Source of the DNA: Achromobacter veterisilvae
GTDB lineage: Bacteria > Pseudomonadota > Gammaproteobacteria > Burkholderiales > Burkholderiaceae_B
Direction of reading: 5' to 3'
DNA: 64,000 nt
Assembly: GCF_900496975.1 (NCBI RefSeq)
Contig: NZ_UFQC01000005.1
Location: forward strand, 62,001 to 126,000
The notes beneath the pieces are model-generated. The model did no database searches, was not told the DNA's origin, and saw only the letters and a list, made by a program, of their open reading frames with translations. This document shows positions 47,680 to 56,168 of this stretch, in pieces. Both the position numbers and the translations under genes were made by a program. Every line of letters starts with the position of its first letter. The first letter of the stretch is position 1.

Positions 47680-49572
47680 ATGCCTCAGTCCAGCCGTTTC
47701 TTTTTTTTCGTCCTTGTTCATGTAGGGGTTGCAAACGCCGAGTGTCCGATCCCGGATGGCCCGCTTGCAGCACGCATACCGATCGCTCAGACAACGCCGG
47801 AAACATTGGCCTGTGATTTCCGCGCGGAGCGCGCTGCGCGGCCCTCTCCCCAGGTCGGACTTGCTTTGTCTGGTGGTGGCACGCGAGCGGGCCTGTTTGC
47901 GCATGGCGTCATGCAGGGTCTGTTCGATTCAGGGCTTCTCGAAAAGGTTGACACCATATCGAGCGTTTCCGGTGGAGGCTATGCTGCGCTTTGGTACTTC
48001 ACCAAACGTATGGAAGCGGCGCGCCAGGGCTGGGATTATCGGCAGATCTTCTCCGACTGCCTTCCCACTTGGTGGGTGGGGGACCCAGGCAGACAGGCGG
48101 GACCGCTTACCGATCTCCAAAAACTCATCGCGCAGGCCAAGGGTTGGCCCATGGCTTGTCCGAATTCTGCGCATTTTGCACCTGGCGATCCCTATCGGTG
48201 GCAGGCCCATCTGGCCCGATGGCCCGACATCTTTGGCGAATCGCCCGTTGTTGTGACGGGAAGCCGGCAATCCGGTCCTTGGTTTCAGTTGCTGGGCATG
48301 GGGATCGAGGCTGCATTCACGACTATTACGCGACTGCAATTGCGTAGCGATGTCGGGGATCTTTATCAGGCTGGCATCGAACGGACCTGGGGCTTGAATC
48401 CTGTGCCGCGCAGTTTTAACGGGCCGGTGAACGCGCTTGCGGACAGAAAGACGAAATGGGCATATACCAACGATAACGGCAATCCGCGAAGGACTACGGT
48501 AGGGTTAGCGGTGGATTTGGCCAATTGGGCTGCGTTGCGCGATTGGCTCGGCAGGACGCCTAATGCGCCTAGTTGGGTACTGAACGCCAGAATAGGGAAC
48601 AAGCAGCACGACGTGCGCCCTGAGACCATTTATGAAATGAGTCCGTTCGTCTACGGTAGCGATAGCAGCAAATACAGTGGCGCCGATTTTCCCTATCCTG
48701 GTCTAGGGACCGCGGTTCGGATTTCCGGGGCATTCGCAGACTATCAGGGGCTGCCTGAGGGGACGGGGGCCGCGAAGACACTCCAACGCTTTTCCGCAAT
48801 CACTCGCAACGCTCGTTGGAGTATGGAAATGAAGGGCGAGGCGGGCCAGGCTCCATACAATCTGAGCGATGGGGGCGGTGAGGAGAATCTCGCGCTGTAC
48901 AGTCTGGTTCGACGCGGTATTCCCAACATCATCGCGGTCGATGCGAGTTTCGATGCCGCAGGACGCATGGACGATCTTTGCCGGGTGCGCCAGGGGCTCG
49001 CTCGCGACGGGCTCGTGCTTGAAGTCCCGGCGCTGGAAGAGTTGCAGCAGGTTTGCGAGCAGGCTGGAACCAAGGCCTATAACACCTCGGCCTGGTTGAA
49101 TCCGGTAATGAGCGGGAGGGTGAAGTGGCCCGTCAATCCGGCCACGGGTGCGGTAACGATGCCCGACACCAAAATCTGGTTCATCAAGCTCGGCTGGAAC
49201 CAGCAAGAGTATCGCCGCGCATTTAACGAGGGCCAATGCGAGAACGCGGCGCATCCCGTGTCTTGCCTGTTGACCGTCTACTACGGGCATAACACCACGA
49301 TTGTCGACAAGAAAGACCGCTATATGCTGTTTCCGCAACTTAGCACCGCTGGCCTAACGCTGAACTCAAGTACCTATTTGTTCTGGGCCTACCGCGAACT
49401 GGGGCGCTCGGCTGGCAGGATGCTTACGTGGAATGAAGCGGCCGAGACTATCGAGTACGCCGCAACGCGCGAATGCGCCCAGGTCGCTCGACGATATGTC
49501 AAAGGTCATCGCGCCGGTGTTTTGCCACGCGACACAAGCAGCGATCCTTCCTGCAGGGACGCGCCGCCTTGA
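47680..49572 (+). CDS. Secreted patatin-like phospholipase
   Basis: 630 residues with a signal peptide (about 1-20, 'VLVHVGVANA'). Patatin/cPLA2-type catalytic parts: oxyanion loop 'ALSGGGTRAGLF' (62-73), nucleophile Ser97 in 'ISSVSGGG' (a GxSxG variant with Ser at the first Gly), and the dyad Asp397 in 'SDGGGEEN'. The ~300-residue spacing between Ser and Asp and the long C-terminus make it larger than standard bacterial patatins. RBS 'gggag' before 47680. Its base composition is visibly lower in GC, with A/T third codon positions more frequent than in neighbours, suggesting acquisition by transfer. Paired with a small membrane protein downstream. Confidence 0.82.
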   Translation: MPQSSRFFFFVLVHVGVANAECPIPDGPLAARIPIAQTTPETLACDFRAERAARPSPQVGLALSGGGTRAGLFAHGVMQGLFDSGLLEKVDTISSVSGGGYAALWYFTKRMEAARQGWDYRQIFSDCLPTWWVGDPGRQAGPLTDLQKLIAQAKGWPMACPNSAHFAPGDPYRWQAHLARWPDIFGESPVVVTGSRQSGPWFQLLGMGIEAAFTTITRLQLRSDVGDLYQAGIERTWGLNPVPRSFNGPVNALADRKTKWAYTNDNGNPRRTTVGLAVDLANWAALRDWLGRTPNAPSWVLNARIGNKQHDVRPETIYEMSPFVYGSDSSKYSGADFPYPGLGTAVRISGAFADYQGLPEGTGAAKTLQRFSAITRNARWSMEMKGEAGQAPYNLSDGGGEENLALYSLVRRGIPNIIAVDASFDAAGRMDDLCRVRQGLARDGLVLEVPALEELQQVCEQAGTKAYNTSAWLNPVMSGRVKWPVNPATGAVTMPDTKIWFIKLGWNQQEYRRAFNEGQCENAAHPVSCLLTVYYGHNTTIVDKKDRYMLFPQLSTAGLTLNSSTYLFWAYRELGRSAGRMLTWNEAAETIEYAATRECAQVARRYVKGHRAGVLPRDTSSDPSCRDAPP

Positions 49573-49589
49573 AAGGAGAAACGAAAGAT

Positions 49590-49919
49590 ATGCTGGAGAT
49601 GGATAAGGATGAGATTGACGCGGCCGGCTACTTCAATCACGTCAACCTAGTGGTAGGCATGTTTGGCGTGTCGGCCTCCTTGACGGTCATGCAGTTTCGC
49701 GCGCCCGCGGTACCCGCTTTGGTGCTTGCCATATTGATGACGTGCGCGGCGATAGGTTACGCGGGCCCGTTCCGGAAGGACTATCACAAGCGCTATCGAG
49801 GACTGTGGAAAATTCCAGCTTTCATAGGCAAGATGTGGCTGTTTTTGATGAATATCGTCTTTCTGATGCTGGTCGGGGTTGGTTTCATTACTAAAGAGCA
49901 GTTGTCCGCATTTGTCTGA
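49590..49919 (+). CDS. Small membrane protein of unknown function paired with the patatin gene
   Basis: 109 residues from ATG 49590, with 'aaaggagaa' upstream (spacing slightly long). Three hydrophobic segments: about 20-38, 42-60 and 80-101. No recognisable family. Starts 17 bases after the lipase stop and shares its lower-GC composition, so the two were probably acquired and are expressed together. A protective or immunity-like role against the lipase is possible, but nothing in the sequence proves it. Confidence 0.65.
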   Translation: MLEMDKDEIDAAGYFNHVNLVVGMFGVSASLTVMQFRAPAVPALVLAILMTCAAIGYAGPFRKDYHKRYRGLWKIPAFIGKMWLFLMNIVFLMLVGVGFITKEQLSAFV

Positions 49920-49921
49920 CC

Positions 49922-50000
49922 AAAAAAAGCCCGGAGTATGAACTACCCCTCAAGGTTGGATTCATGTCCAACTCATGGGGCAGTTCAGTACTCCGGGGCT
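49922..50000 (-). terminator. Unusually long hairpin terminator of acnB
   Basis: Imperfect inverted repeat of about 32-35 bp: AGCCCGGAGTA (49928-49938) pairs with TACTCCGGGGCT (49989-50000), continuing through TGAACT/AGTTCA, CCCC/GGGG and GTTGGA/TCCAAC to a TTCATG loop at 49961-49966. On the minus strand it ends in seven T, so it terminates acnB. It is much longer than a standard terminator stem. Confidence 0.85.
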
Positions 50001-50048
50001 GTCGCGCAGGCCTGGGCCTGGCGGTAGCGGGCAGGGCCCGCCGGCCGC

Positions 50049-52640
50049 TTAGACTTCGATGACGTCGGCCACGTCCTTGTAGTCGGCGATCTTGTCGAAG
50101 TTCAGGTACTGGTAGATCTGGTCGCCGCTCTTGTTGATGACGCCCATGTCGGCCATGTACTCGTCCTTGGTCGGAATGCGGCCCAGCTTCGAGCAGATGG
50201 CGGCCAGTTCGGCCGAACCCAGGTACACGTTGGTGTTCTTGCCCAGGCGGTTCGGGAAGTTGCGGGTGCTGGTCGACATGACCGTCGCGCCTTCGCGGAC
50301 TTGCGCCTGGTTGCCCATGCACAGCGAGCAGCCCGGCATTTCCGTGCGGGCGCCGGCCGTGCCGAACACGCCGTAGTGGCCTTCCTCGGTCAATTGCGTG
50401 GCGTCCATCTTGGTCGGCGGGGCGACCCACAGCTTGACCGGGATGTCGCGCTTGCCTTCCAGCAGCTTGGAGGCCGCGCGGAAGTGGCCGATGTTGGTCA
50501 TGCAGCTACCGATGAACACTTCGTCGATCTTGGCGCCGGCGACTTCCGACAGCGTCTTCACGTCGTCCGGGTCGTTCGGGCAGGCCACGATGGGCTCGTG
50601 CACGTCGGCCAGGTCGATCTCGATGACGGCGGCGTATTCGGCGTCGGCGTCCGGCTCCAGCAGCTTGGGATCGGCCAGCCAGGCTTCCATGGCCTTGATG
50701 CGGCGGCCCAGCGTGCGTTCGTCTTCATAGCCGTTGGCGATCATCCACTTCAGCATCACGATGTTGCTGTTGATGTATTCGATGATCGGTTCCTTGTTCA
50801 GGAACACCGAGCAGCCGGCGGCCGAACGTTCGGCGGAGGCGTCCGACAGTTCGAAGGCTTGTTCGACCTTCAGGTCGGGCAGGCCTTCGATTTCGAGGAT
50901 GCGGCCCGAGAAGATGTTCTTCTTGCCTTGCTTGGCGACCGTCAGCAGGCCTTGCTTGATGGCGTACAGCGGGATGGCGTTGACCAGGTCGCGCAGCGTG
51001 ACGCCGGGTTGCAGCTTGCCCTTGAAGCGGACCAGCACCGATTCCGGCATGTCCAGGGGCATCACGCCCGTGGCGGCGGCGAAGGCCACCAGGCCCGAGC
51101 CGGCCGGGAACGAGATGCCGATGGGGAAGCGGGTGTGCGAGTCGCCGCCGGTGCCGACGGTGTCGGGCAGCAGCATGCGGTTCAGCCACGAGTGGATCAC
51201 GCCGTCGCCCGGACGCAGCGAGACGCCGCCGCGGGTGCTGATGAATTCCGGCAGCGTGTGGTGCGTCTTCACGTCCACGGGCTTGGGATAGGCGGCGGTG
51301 TGGCAGAACGACTGCATCACCAGGTCGGCCGAGAAGCCCAGGCAGGCCAGGTCCTTCAGCTCGTCGCGGGTCATGGGGCCGGTGGTGTCCTGGCTGCCCA
51401 CCGAGGTCATCTTCGGTTCGCAGTAGGTGCCCGGGCGGATGCCCTTGCCTTCCGGCAGGCCGCAGGCGCGGCCGACCATCTTCTGGGCCAGGGTGTAGCC
51501 CTTGCCCGTGTCGGCCGGATCCTTCGGCAGGCGGAACAGCGTCGACGGCGCCAGGCCCAGCGCTTCGCGCGCCTTGGCGGTCAGGCCGCGGCCGATGATC
51601 AGCGGAATGCGGCCGCCGGCGCGCACTTCGTCGAACAGCACGTCGGACTTCACTTCGAATTCGGCGATGACTTCGCCGTTCTTGATGGCGCGGCCTTCAT
51701 AGGGGCGCAGTTCGACCACGTCGCCCATTTCCATCTTGGAAACGTCGAGTTCGATCGGCAGGGCGCCGGCGTCTTCCATGGTGTTGTAGAAGATCGGGGC
51801 GATCTTGTTGCCCAGGCACACGCCGCCAAAGCGCTTGTTCGGCACGAAGGGGATGTCTTCGCCCGTGAACCACAGCACCGAGTTGGTGGCCGACTTGCGC
51901 GACGAACCCGTGCCGACCACGTCGCCCACGTAGGCGACCAGGTGGCCCTTTTCCTTCAGCGATTCGATGAACTTGACCGGGCCGCGCTTGCCGTCTTCTT
52001 CCGGTTCGAACGCGGCGCCGTCGCGCTTGTTCTTCAGCATCGCCAGGGCGTGCATCGGGATGTCGGGGCGGGTCGTGGCGTCGGGCGCCGGCGACAGGTC
52101 GTCGGTGTTGGTTTCGCCAGGCACCTTGAAGACGGTGATGGTCAGGCTTTCCGGCAGTTCCGGACGGCTGGTGAACCATTCGGCGTCGGCCCAGCTTTGC
52201 AGCACGGACTTGGCGTTGGCGTTGCCCTTGTCCGCCTTTTCCTTCACGTCGTGGAAGGCGTCGAACATCAACAGGGTCTTTTTCAGCGCATCGGCGGCGA
52301 TGGTGCCGATTTCAGCATCGTCCAGCAGTTCGACCAGCGGGCCAATGTTGTAGCCGCCGAGCATCGTGCCCAGCAGTTCCGTCGCCTTGGCACGGCTGAT
52401 CAGCGCACAAGCTTCCTTGCCCAGCGCCACGGCGGCCAGGTACGAGGCCTTGACCTTGGCGGCATCGTCCACGCCGGCCGGCACGCGGTGGGTCAGCAGC
52501 TCGACCAGGTTCTGCTCTTCGCCAGCGGGCGGATTCTTCAGCAGTTCGATCAGTTCAGCGGTTTGTTTGGCCGTAAGGGGCAGCGGGGGGATCCCCAGGG
52601 CCGCGCGTTCGGCGACGTGTTGGCGGTAGTTATCCAGCAT
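50049..52640 (-). CDS. acnB: Bifunctional aconitate hydratase 2 / 2-methylisocitrate dehydratase
   Basis: 863 residues, the standard AcnB length, from ATG 52640 ([16 protein letters not shown]). N-terminal HEAT-like domain unique to AcnB, then the swivel domain ('[16 protein letters not shown]') and the iron-sulfur core with 'CMTNIGHF' and '[11 protein letters not shown]' cluster cysteines. It catalyses citrate/isocitrate isomerisation and can dehydrate 2-methylcitrate-pathway intermediates. Single gene with the long terminator hairpin behind and the shared palindromic operator in front. Confidence 0.97.
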   Translation of the reverse strand: MLDNYRQHVAERAALGIPPLPLTAKQTAELIELLKNPPAGEEQNLVELLTHRVPAGVDDAAKVKASYLAAVALGKEACALISRAKATELLGTMLGGYNIGPLVELLDDAEIGTIAADALKKTLLMFDAFHDVKEKADKGNANAKSVLQSWADAEWFTSRPELPESLTITVFKVPGETNTDDLSPAPDATTRPDIPMHALAMLKNKRDGAAFEPEEDGKRGPVKFIESLKEKGHLVAYVGDVVGTGSSRKSATNSVLWFTGEDIPFVPNKRFGGVCLGNKIAPIFYNTMEDAGALPIELDVSKMEMGDVVELRPYEGRAIKNGEVIAEFEVKSDVLFDEVRAGGRIPLIIGRGLTAKAREALGLAPSTLFRLPKDPADTGKGYTLAQKMVGRACGLPEGKGIRPGTYCEPKMTSVGSQDTTGPMTRDELKDLACLGFSADLVMQSFCHTAAYPKPVDVKTHHTLPEFISTRGGVSLRPGDGVIHSWLNRMLLPDTVGTGGDSHTRFPIGISFPAGSGLVAFAAATGVMPLDMPESVLVRFKGKLQPGVTLRDLVNAIPLYAIKQGLLTVAKQGKKNIFSGRILEIEGLPDLKVEQAFELSDASAERSAAGCSVFLNKEPIIEYINSNIVMLKWMIANGYEDERTLGRRIKAMEAWLADPKLLEPDADAEYAAVIEIDLADVHEPIVACPNDPDDVKTLSEVAGAKIDEVFIGSCMTNIGHFRAASKLLEGKRDIPVKLWVAPPTKMDATQLTEEGHYGVFGTAGARTEMPGCSLCMGNQAQVREGATVMSTSTRNFPNRLGKNTNVYLGSAELAAICSKLGRIPTKDEYMADMGVINKSGDQIYQYLNFDKIADYKDVADVIEV

Positions 52641-52686
52641 GTGAGGCCTGCTCAAAGTCGGGTTGGAAGAAGGGTTGTCGGCCCGA

Positions 52687-52716
52687 ATTGTAGAGGGAAG
52701 AGGGGGACGCAAGCAA
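52687..52716 (-). promoter_or_regulatory. Candidate acnB promoter
   Basis: Minus-strand TTGCTT (52716-52711) and TACAAT (52692-52687) with an 18-base spacer, between the operator and the acnB start. Start of transcription would be near 52680, placing the operator centre roughly 50 bases upstream of it. Confidence 0.5.
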
Positions 52717-52718
52717 AT

Positions 52719-52739
52719 GTCTTATATCTTATATAAGAC
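52719..52739. promoter_or_regulatory. 21-bp palindromic operator upstream of acnB (same as acnA operator)
   Basis: Exact copy of the element at 19879-19899: GTCTTATAT and ATATAAGAC around CTT, with identical flanks (AT before, TTGG after). It lies 79 bases before the acnB start and 26 bases upstream of the candidate -10, close to the 28-base distance seen at acnA. Confidence 0.8.
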
Positions 52740-52815
52740 TTGGCTCGATAGCTGTTGCGTAAGGGCGACGCCGGCCGGCCCGGCCCGCAGGGAGGCCGCC
52801 CGCCGCCCGGCGGCG

Positions 52816-53712
52816 CTAGCGCGCGTCCGCGTCGTACACTATTTCCACCCGGGCGAAATTGGCGCCGTGCTGCTTCACGTTTACCTGGAACGGCGCGCTC
52901 TCGCCCGGCTTGAGCCTGGGCAGGCGCAGCTCCTGGAAAGTGGCGCCCGACAATTGGTCCTGGGCGTCGTAGAGGCTCACCCAGGCCTTGACGCTCTCGA
53001 CTTCGGCCGGACTGTCGTTGCGCACGCGTCCGTGGACGGTCACGTACTTGTAGCGGTAGCGGTAGGTGAAGTTCAGGGTGCCCGTGCCGACGCTGGCCTC
53101 GGTGTTTTCGACCGAGACGTCCAGTTTGGGCCGCGGGCCGGGCAGGGCGGCGCGCTTGGCGGGCAGCCAGTCCGTCTTGACTTCCGTGTAGCGCTCGACG
53201 CGCCCGGTCAGCGCCACCGGCACCCGTTCGCCGGGATACAGATGGGCCGGCAGGCTCCAGGCCTGCCTCAGGTCCAGCGCGCGCGAGCCGTCGAATACCG
53301 CGATCGCCGCCTTCGGCGACAGGGCCACGTACCGGTCGCTGGTATTGACCACTTCCGCGTACAGCACCGGGCGCTCGATTTCGTCTAGCAGCCGCCGCGG
53401 CGCCGACAGCGTGAGCGCGGCCGGGTCGAACAGGGCGAATTGCGGATCCAGCAGTTCTTCGGTGCTCAGGCGCACGTGGTCGATCACCCGCACGTCGGCG
53501 GGGCTGACGCGCACGATGCGGCTGGGCGGGGCGTCTTCCCGGGGCGGGGCGGCCGCGGCCGCCGGCGCGGGCCGGGCGGAGGAAGGCGCGCCGCCGGGCA
53601 GGAGGTTCGTGTGCTTCCACAGGGCATAGCCGCCGGCGGCAAGCAGGATCAGGCCCAGGCCGGCCATGGCCGGCCTGGACAGGCGCCTGGATTCGGAACG
53701 GTCAGCCTTCAC
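52816..53712 (-). CDS. Membrane-anchored protein with FxLYD-like C-terminal domain
   Basis: 298 residues. Short basic N-terminus, one membrane helix (about 16-33, 'GLGLILLAAGGYALW'), a Pro/Ala linker, then two beta-rich modules. The last ('VTVHGRVRNDSPAEVESVKAWVSLYDAQDQL...LRLPRLKPGESAPFQVNV') resembles FxLYD domains, found in envelope proteins of unknown function. Overlaps the end of the upstream zinc-ribbon gene by 11 bases, and both proteins share the layout membrane helix plus beta domains, so they probably work as a pair. No precise function can be assigned. Confidence 0.7.
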   Translation of the reverse strand: MKADRSESRRLSRPAMAGLGLILLAAGGYALWKHTNLLPGGAPSSARPAPAAAAAPPREDAPPSRIVRVSPADVRVIDHVRLSTEELLDPQFALFDPAALTLSAPRRLLDEIERPVLYAEVVNTSDRYVALSPKAAIAVFDGSRALDLRQAWSLPAHLYPGERVPVALTGRVERYTEVKTDWLPAKRAALPGPRPKLDVSVENTEASVGTGTLNFTYRYRYKYVTVHGRVRNDSPAEVESVKAWVSLYDAQDQLSGATFQELRLPRLKPGESAPFQVNVKQHGANFARVEIVYDADAR

Positions 53713-54586
53713 TTTGCACCATGTAGTCGTAGGAGGCGACCGCGCCGTCGGCCAGCATTTCGCAGCGCGCGTCGAAGGCCGTCAGCGCGCCCGGCGCGAG
53801 CGGGCTGGCGGCGCCGTAGGCGTTGCCGATGCCGATCAGCCTTCCATCGCCGCCGTACAGCATTACCGTGACCTGGCTGCTGTTGGCCGCCTGGGCCCCG
53901 TTGTTCTTCAGCAGGCCGACCAGGCGGTAGCTGCCGTCGTTGCGCACCAGTTGCACCTTGCTGGCGGCCACGTCGTTGTTCCTGCCGCGGGCGGGGACCG
54001 GCGGGGACACCTGGAGGTCATAGCGCGTATAGGCCCGGTCCGGGACCGAGACCGTCATGGGCGCGTACTCGCCCGGTTGCAGCGAGCGCGCGGGCGCCGA
54101 ACCGGACGTGGACGAAAGCGAAAGCTCGCCCTGGAAGAAGGACGCCGTGACGCGCGGCATTTCGATCTTCCGGCCGGTTTCGTTGCGCACGATCATGACG
54201 AGCTGGCGGCGGCCCCGGGCCTGGACTTCCCGGACGTCGGTCAGTTTGACCAGCGAGGCGTCGATGGGAGGGGGCGCGGGCGGCAGGCGCGGCACGCCGC
54301 GCGTATCCGAGCCCAGCAGCGAAATCGCCACCGACACCGCGATGGCGGCCGCGACGGTGACGGCGATCGCCGCCAGGGCGCCGGGCCCGGGTCGGGCGGG
54401 CCGCGCCGGCTGCTGCATGCCGCGCAGGATCTTCTCGAGCCGCTGGGCGACGTTGTCTTCGACCAGCGTCACCGCATGGCAATGGCCGCAGCGGTATTCG
54501 TTGGTGTCCAGCTTGGTGAACTGGGCGCTGCCGCAGGTGGAGCAGGTCAGAGTCACCGTGTTGATCGTGGTCTGTCGGGGCGTCAT
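53702..54586 (-). CDS. Zinc-ribbon membrane protein of unknown function
   Basis: 294 residues from ATG 54586 (MTPRQTTINTVTL), chosen because a zinc ribbon 'CSTCGSAQFTKLDTNEYRCGHCHA' (two CxxC pairs) follows at once; longer starts exist at 54652 and a TTG at 54673. A membrane helix lies near residues 70-90 ('LAAIAVTVAAAIAVSVAISLL'), then a periplasmic beta-rich region with 'LVMIVRNETGRKIEMPRVTASFF' and 'YRLVGLLKNNGAQAANSSQVTVMLYGGDGRLIG', again FxLYD-like. Co-transcribed with the following gene (overlap). Confidence 0.65.
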   Translation of the reverse strand: MTPRQTTINTVTLTCSTCGSAQFTKLDTNEYRCGHCHAVTLVEDNVAQRLEKILRGMQQPARPARPGPGALAAIAVTVAAAIAVSVAISLLGSDTRGVPRLPPAPPPIDASLVKLTDVREVQARGRRQLVMIVRNETGRKIEMPRVTASFFQGELSLSSTSGSAPARSLQPGEYAPMTVSVPDRAYTRYDLQVSPPVPARGRNNDVAASKVQLVRNDGSYRLVGLLKNNGAQAANSSQVTVMLYGGDGRLIGIGNAYGAASPLAPGALTAFDARCEMLADGAVASYDYMVQSEG

Positions 54587-54813
54587 CGGCGCGGGGCGCA
54601 ATGGGTGGCTGGGCGGCAAGGATAGCGGGCTCCCGCCAGGGGCGGGGTGCATGAGCGCATCTGTTTGTGACAAAACATGTGCGCGCCGATGCTATGATCG
54701 CCGGCGACAAGAAATGTAGATCCCAGCGCGCCGTTCCCCCGTCGATCCGCCCCCATGCCGCGTCCATGCGCGGCCCGGGCAGAGCCGAGGCAGGTCAGGC
54801 TCTTCCCTTAAGC

Positions 54814-55578
54814 ATGAGTATTTCCCAATATTTGCTGTTCCTCGCCTGCGTGGCGCTCGCCACCTATGCGCAGACGATGACGGGTTTTGCGTTCGGCCTG
54901 GTGCTGCTGGGCCTGTCGGGCATATTCCAACTGGCGTCGGTGTCCGAGGTGGCCAATGTGGTCAGCGTGCTGTCCCTGGTGAACGCCGCCGTGACGCTGG
55001 CGCGGGCCAGGCCCCAGGTGAACTGGTCGGTGATGCGCCCCGCCATGTTCAGCAGCCTGCTGGGCGTGGGGGCGGGCGTCGCCGCCCTGGCGTGGATCAG
55101 CGGATCGATGGCCGTCCTGCTGCAACTGCTGCTGGGCGTCACCATCCTGGCCTGCGCCGTCCTGCTGGTGGCGCGCGCGCAACCGCTGGCGCGCGTGTCG
55201 TCGCGCAAGTCGTTCCTGTTCTTCGGCGCCGTCTCGGGCGTGCTGGGCGGCCTGTTTTCCAGCGCCGGCCCTCCCATGGTCTATCACCTGTACCGCCAGC
55301 CCCTGCCGCTGGCCGCCATCCGCAACAGCCTGCTGATCCTGTTTTCGCTCAATGCCATCGTGCGCCTGACCCTGGTGACCGGACAGGGCGAATTCATGGC
55401 TTCGTCGTTGTGGTTGAGCGTGCTGGCGCTGCCGATCGTGATCGGCGTGACCTGGCTGGCGCGCCGCTACGCCACGGCCGATTCGATGAAGACCGTCAAG
55501 CGCATGGTGTTCGTGCTGCTGCTGGCCGCCGGCCTGGGGTTGATCGTGCCGGCGTTCAGGACGCTCGCGGCGGGATAG
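54814..55578 (+). CDS. TSUP-family (TauE/SafE-like) membrane transporter
   Basis: 254 residues from ATG 54814 (MSISQYLLFLACVALATYAQTMTGFAFGL). Two homologous halves of about four helices each; 'TGFAFGLVLLGLSGIF' and 'FGAVSGVLGGLFSSAGPPMVYHLY' are the repeated TSUP motifs. The family exports or imports sulfur-containing or organic anions such as sulfite, sulfoacetate and carboxylates; substrate unknown here. Single gene, divergent from the zinc-ribbon gene (227-base gap without recognisable genes) and convergent with the CBS gene. Confidence 0.85.
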   Translation: MSISQYLLFLACVALATYAQTMTGFAFGLVLLGLSGIFQLASVSEVANVVSVLSLVNAAVTLARARPQVNWSVMRPAMFSSLLGVGAGVAALAWISGSMAVLLQLLLGVTILACAVLLVARAQPLARVSSRKSFLFFGAVSGVLGGLFSSAGPPMVYHLYRQPLPLAAIRNSLLILFSLNAIVRLTLVTGQGEFMASSLWLSVLALPIVIGVTWLARRYATADSMKTVKRMVFVLLLAAGLGLIVPAFRTLAAG

Positions 55579-55597
55579 CCGCGAGAGCCCGCCGGCG

Positions 55598-56038
55598 TCA
55601 GCCGCGTTCGCCGGTGATGTAGCGTTCGAGTTCGTGGATGATGAACTTCTGTTCGCTCATGACGTCCTTGACCAGGTCGCCTATGGACAGCAGCCCGATC
55701 AGCTTGCCGTCCTCGATGACGGGCAGATGGCGGAAGTGCCTTTCGGTCATCATCGCCATACAGTGCTCGCGGGTGTCGGCGCGGCTGACGTAGTAGACGG
55801 AATCGGTCATGATGTCCCGGACCTTCGTGGTCCGGGACGAGCGGTCCTGGAGGACGATCTTGCGGGCATAGTCGCGCTCGGTCAGCATGCCCAGCACCGC
55901 GTCCCCCTGCACGACGACCACGGCCCCGATGCCGCGTTCCGCCATGGTCTTGATGGCGTCGAAGACCGACGAGTCCGGCGAAACCGTCACGACGGAATCG
56001 TTGGCCTTTTCCCTGAGAAGTTCAGCAACTGTCTTCAC
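55598..56038 (-). CDS. CBS-domain pair protein
   Basis: 146 residues from a GTG at 56038 (MKTVAELLREK) with 'cgggag' seven bases upstream; a longer frame to 56122 has an atypical N-terminus. Two CBS motifs: residues ~8-65 ('VVTVSPDSSVFDAIKTMAERGIGAVVVVQGDAVLGMLTERDYARKIVL') and ~75-130 ('TDSVYYVSRADTREHCMAMMTERHFRHLPVIEDGKLIGLLSIGDLVKDVM'). Stand-alone CBS pairs bind adenosyl ligands and act as energy or redox sensors, partner unknown. Confidence 0.88.
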   Translation of the reverse strand: MKTVAELLREKANDSVVTVSPDSSVFDAIKTMAERGIGAVVVVQGDAVLGMLTERDYARKIVLQDRSSRTTKVRDIMTDSVYYVSRADTREHCMAMMTERHFRHLPVIEDGKLIGLLSIGDLVKDVMSEQKFIIHELERYITGERG

Positions 56039-56168
56039 GATGTGCTCCCGAATCGCTGGTGAAGTCGAACCCCGGTCCGGCGCCGAAGCGCGAGCCCTGG
56101 GGCAGCGCTGCGGCGTGGCCATGCTCCATCCTAAGCCTGCGGGCCATGTTGCCGCAAGCGGCCCGCGT

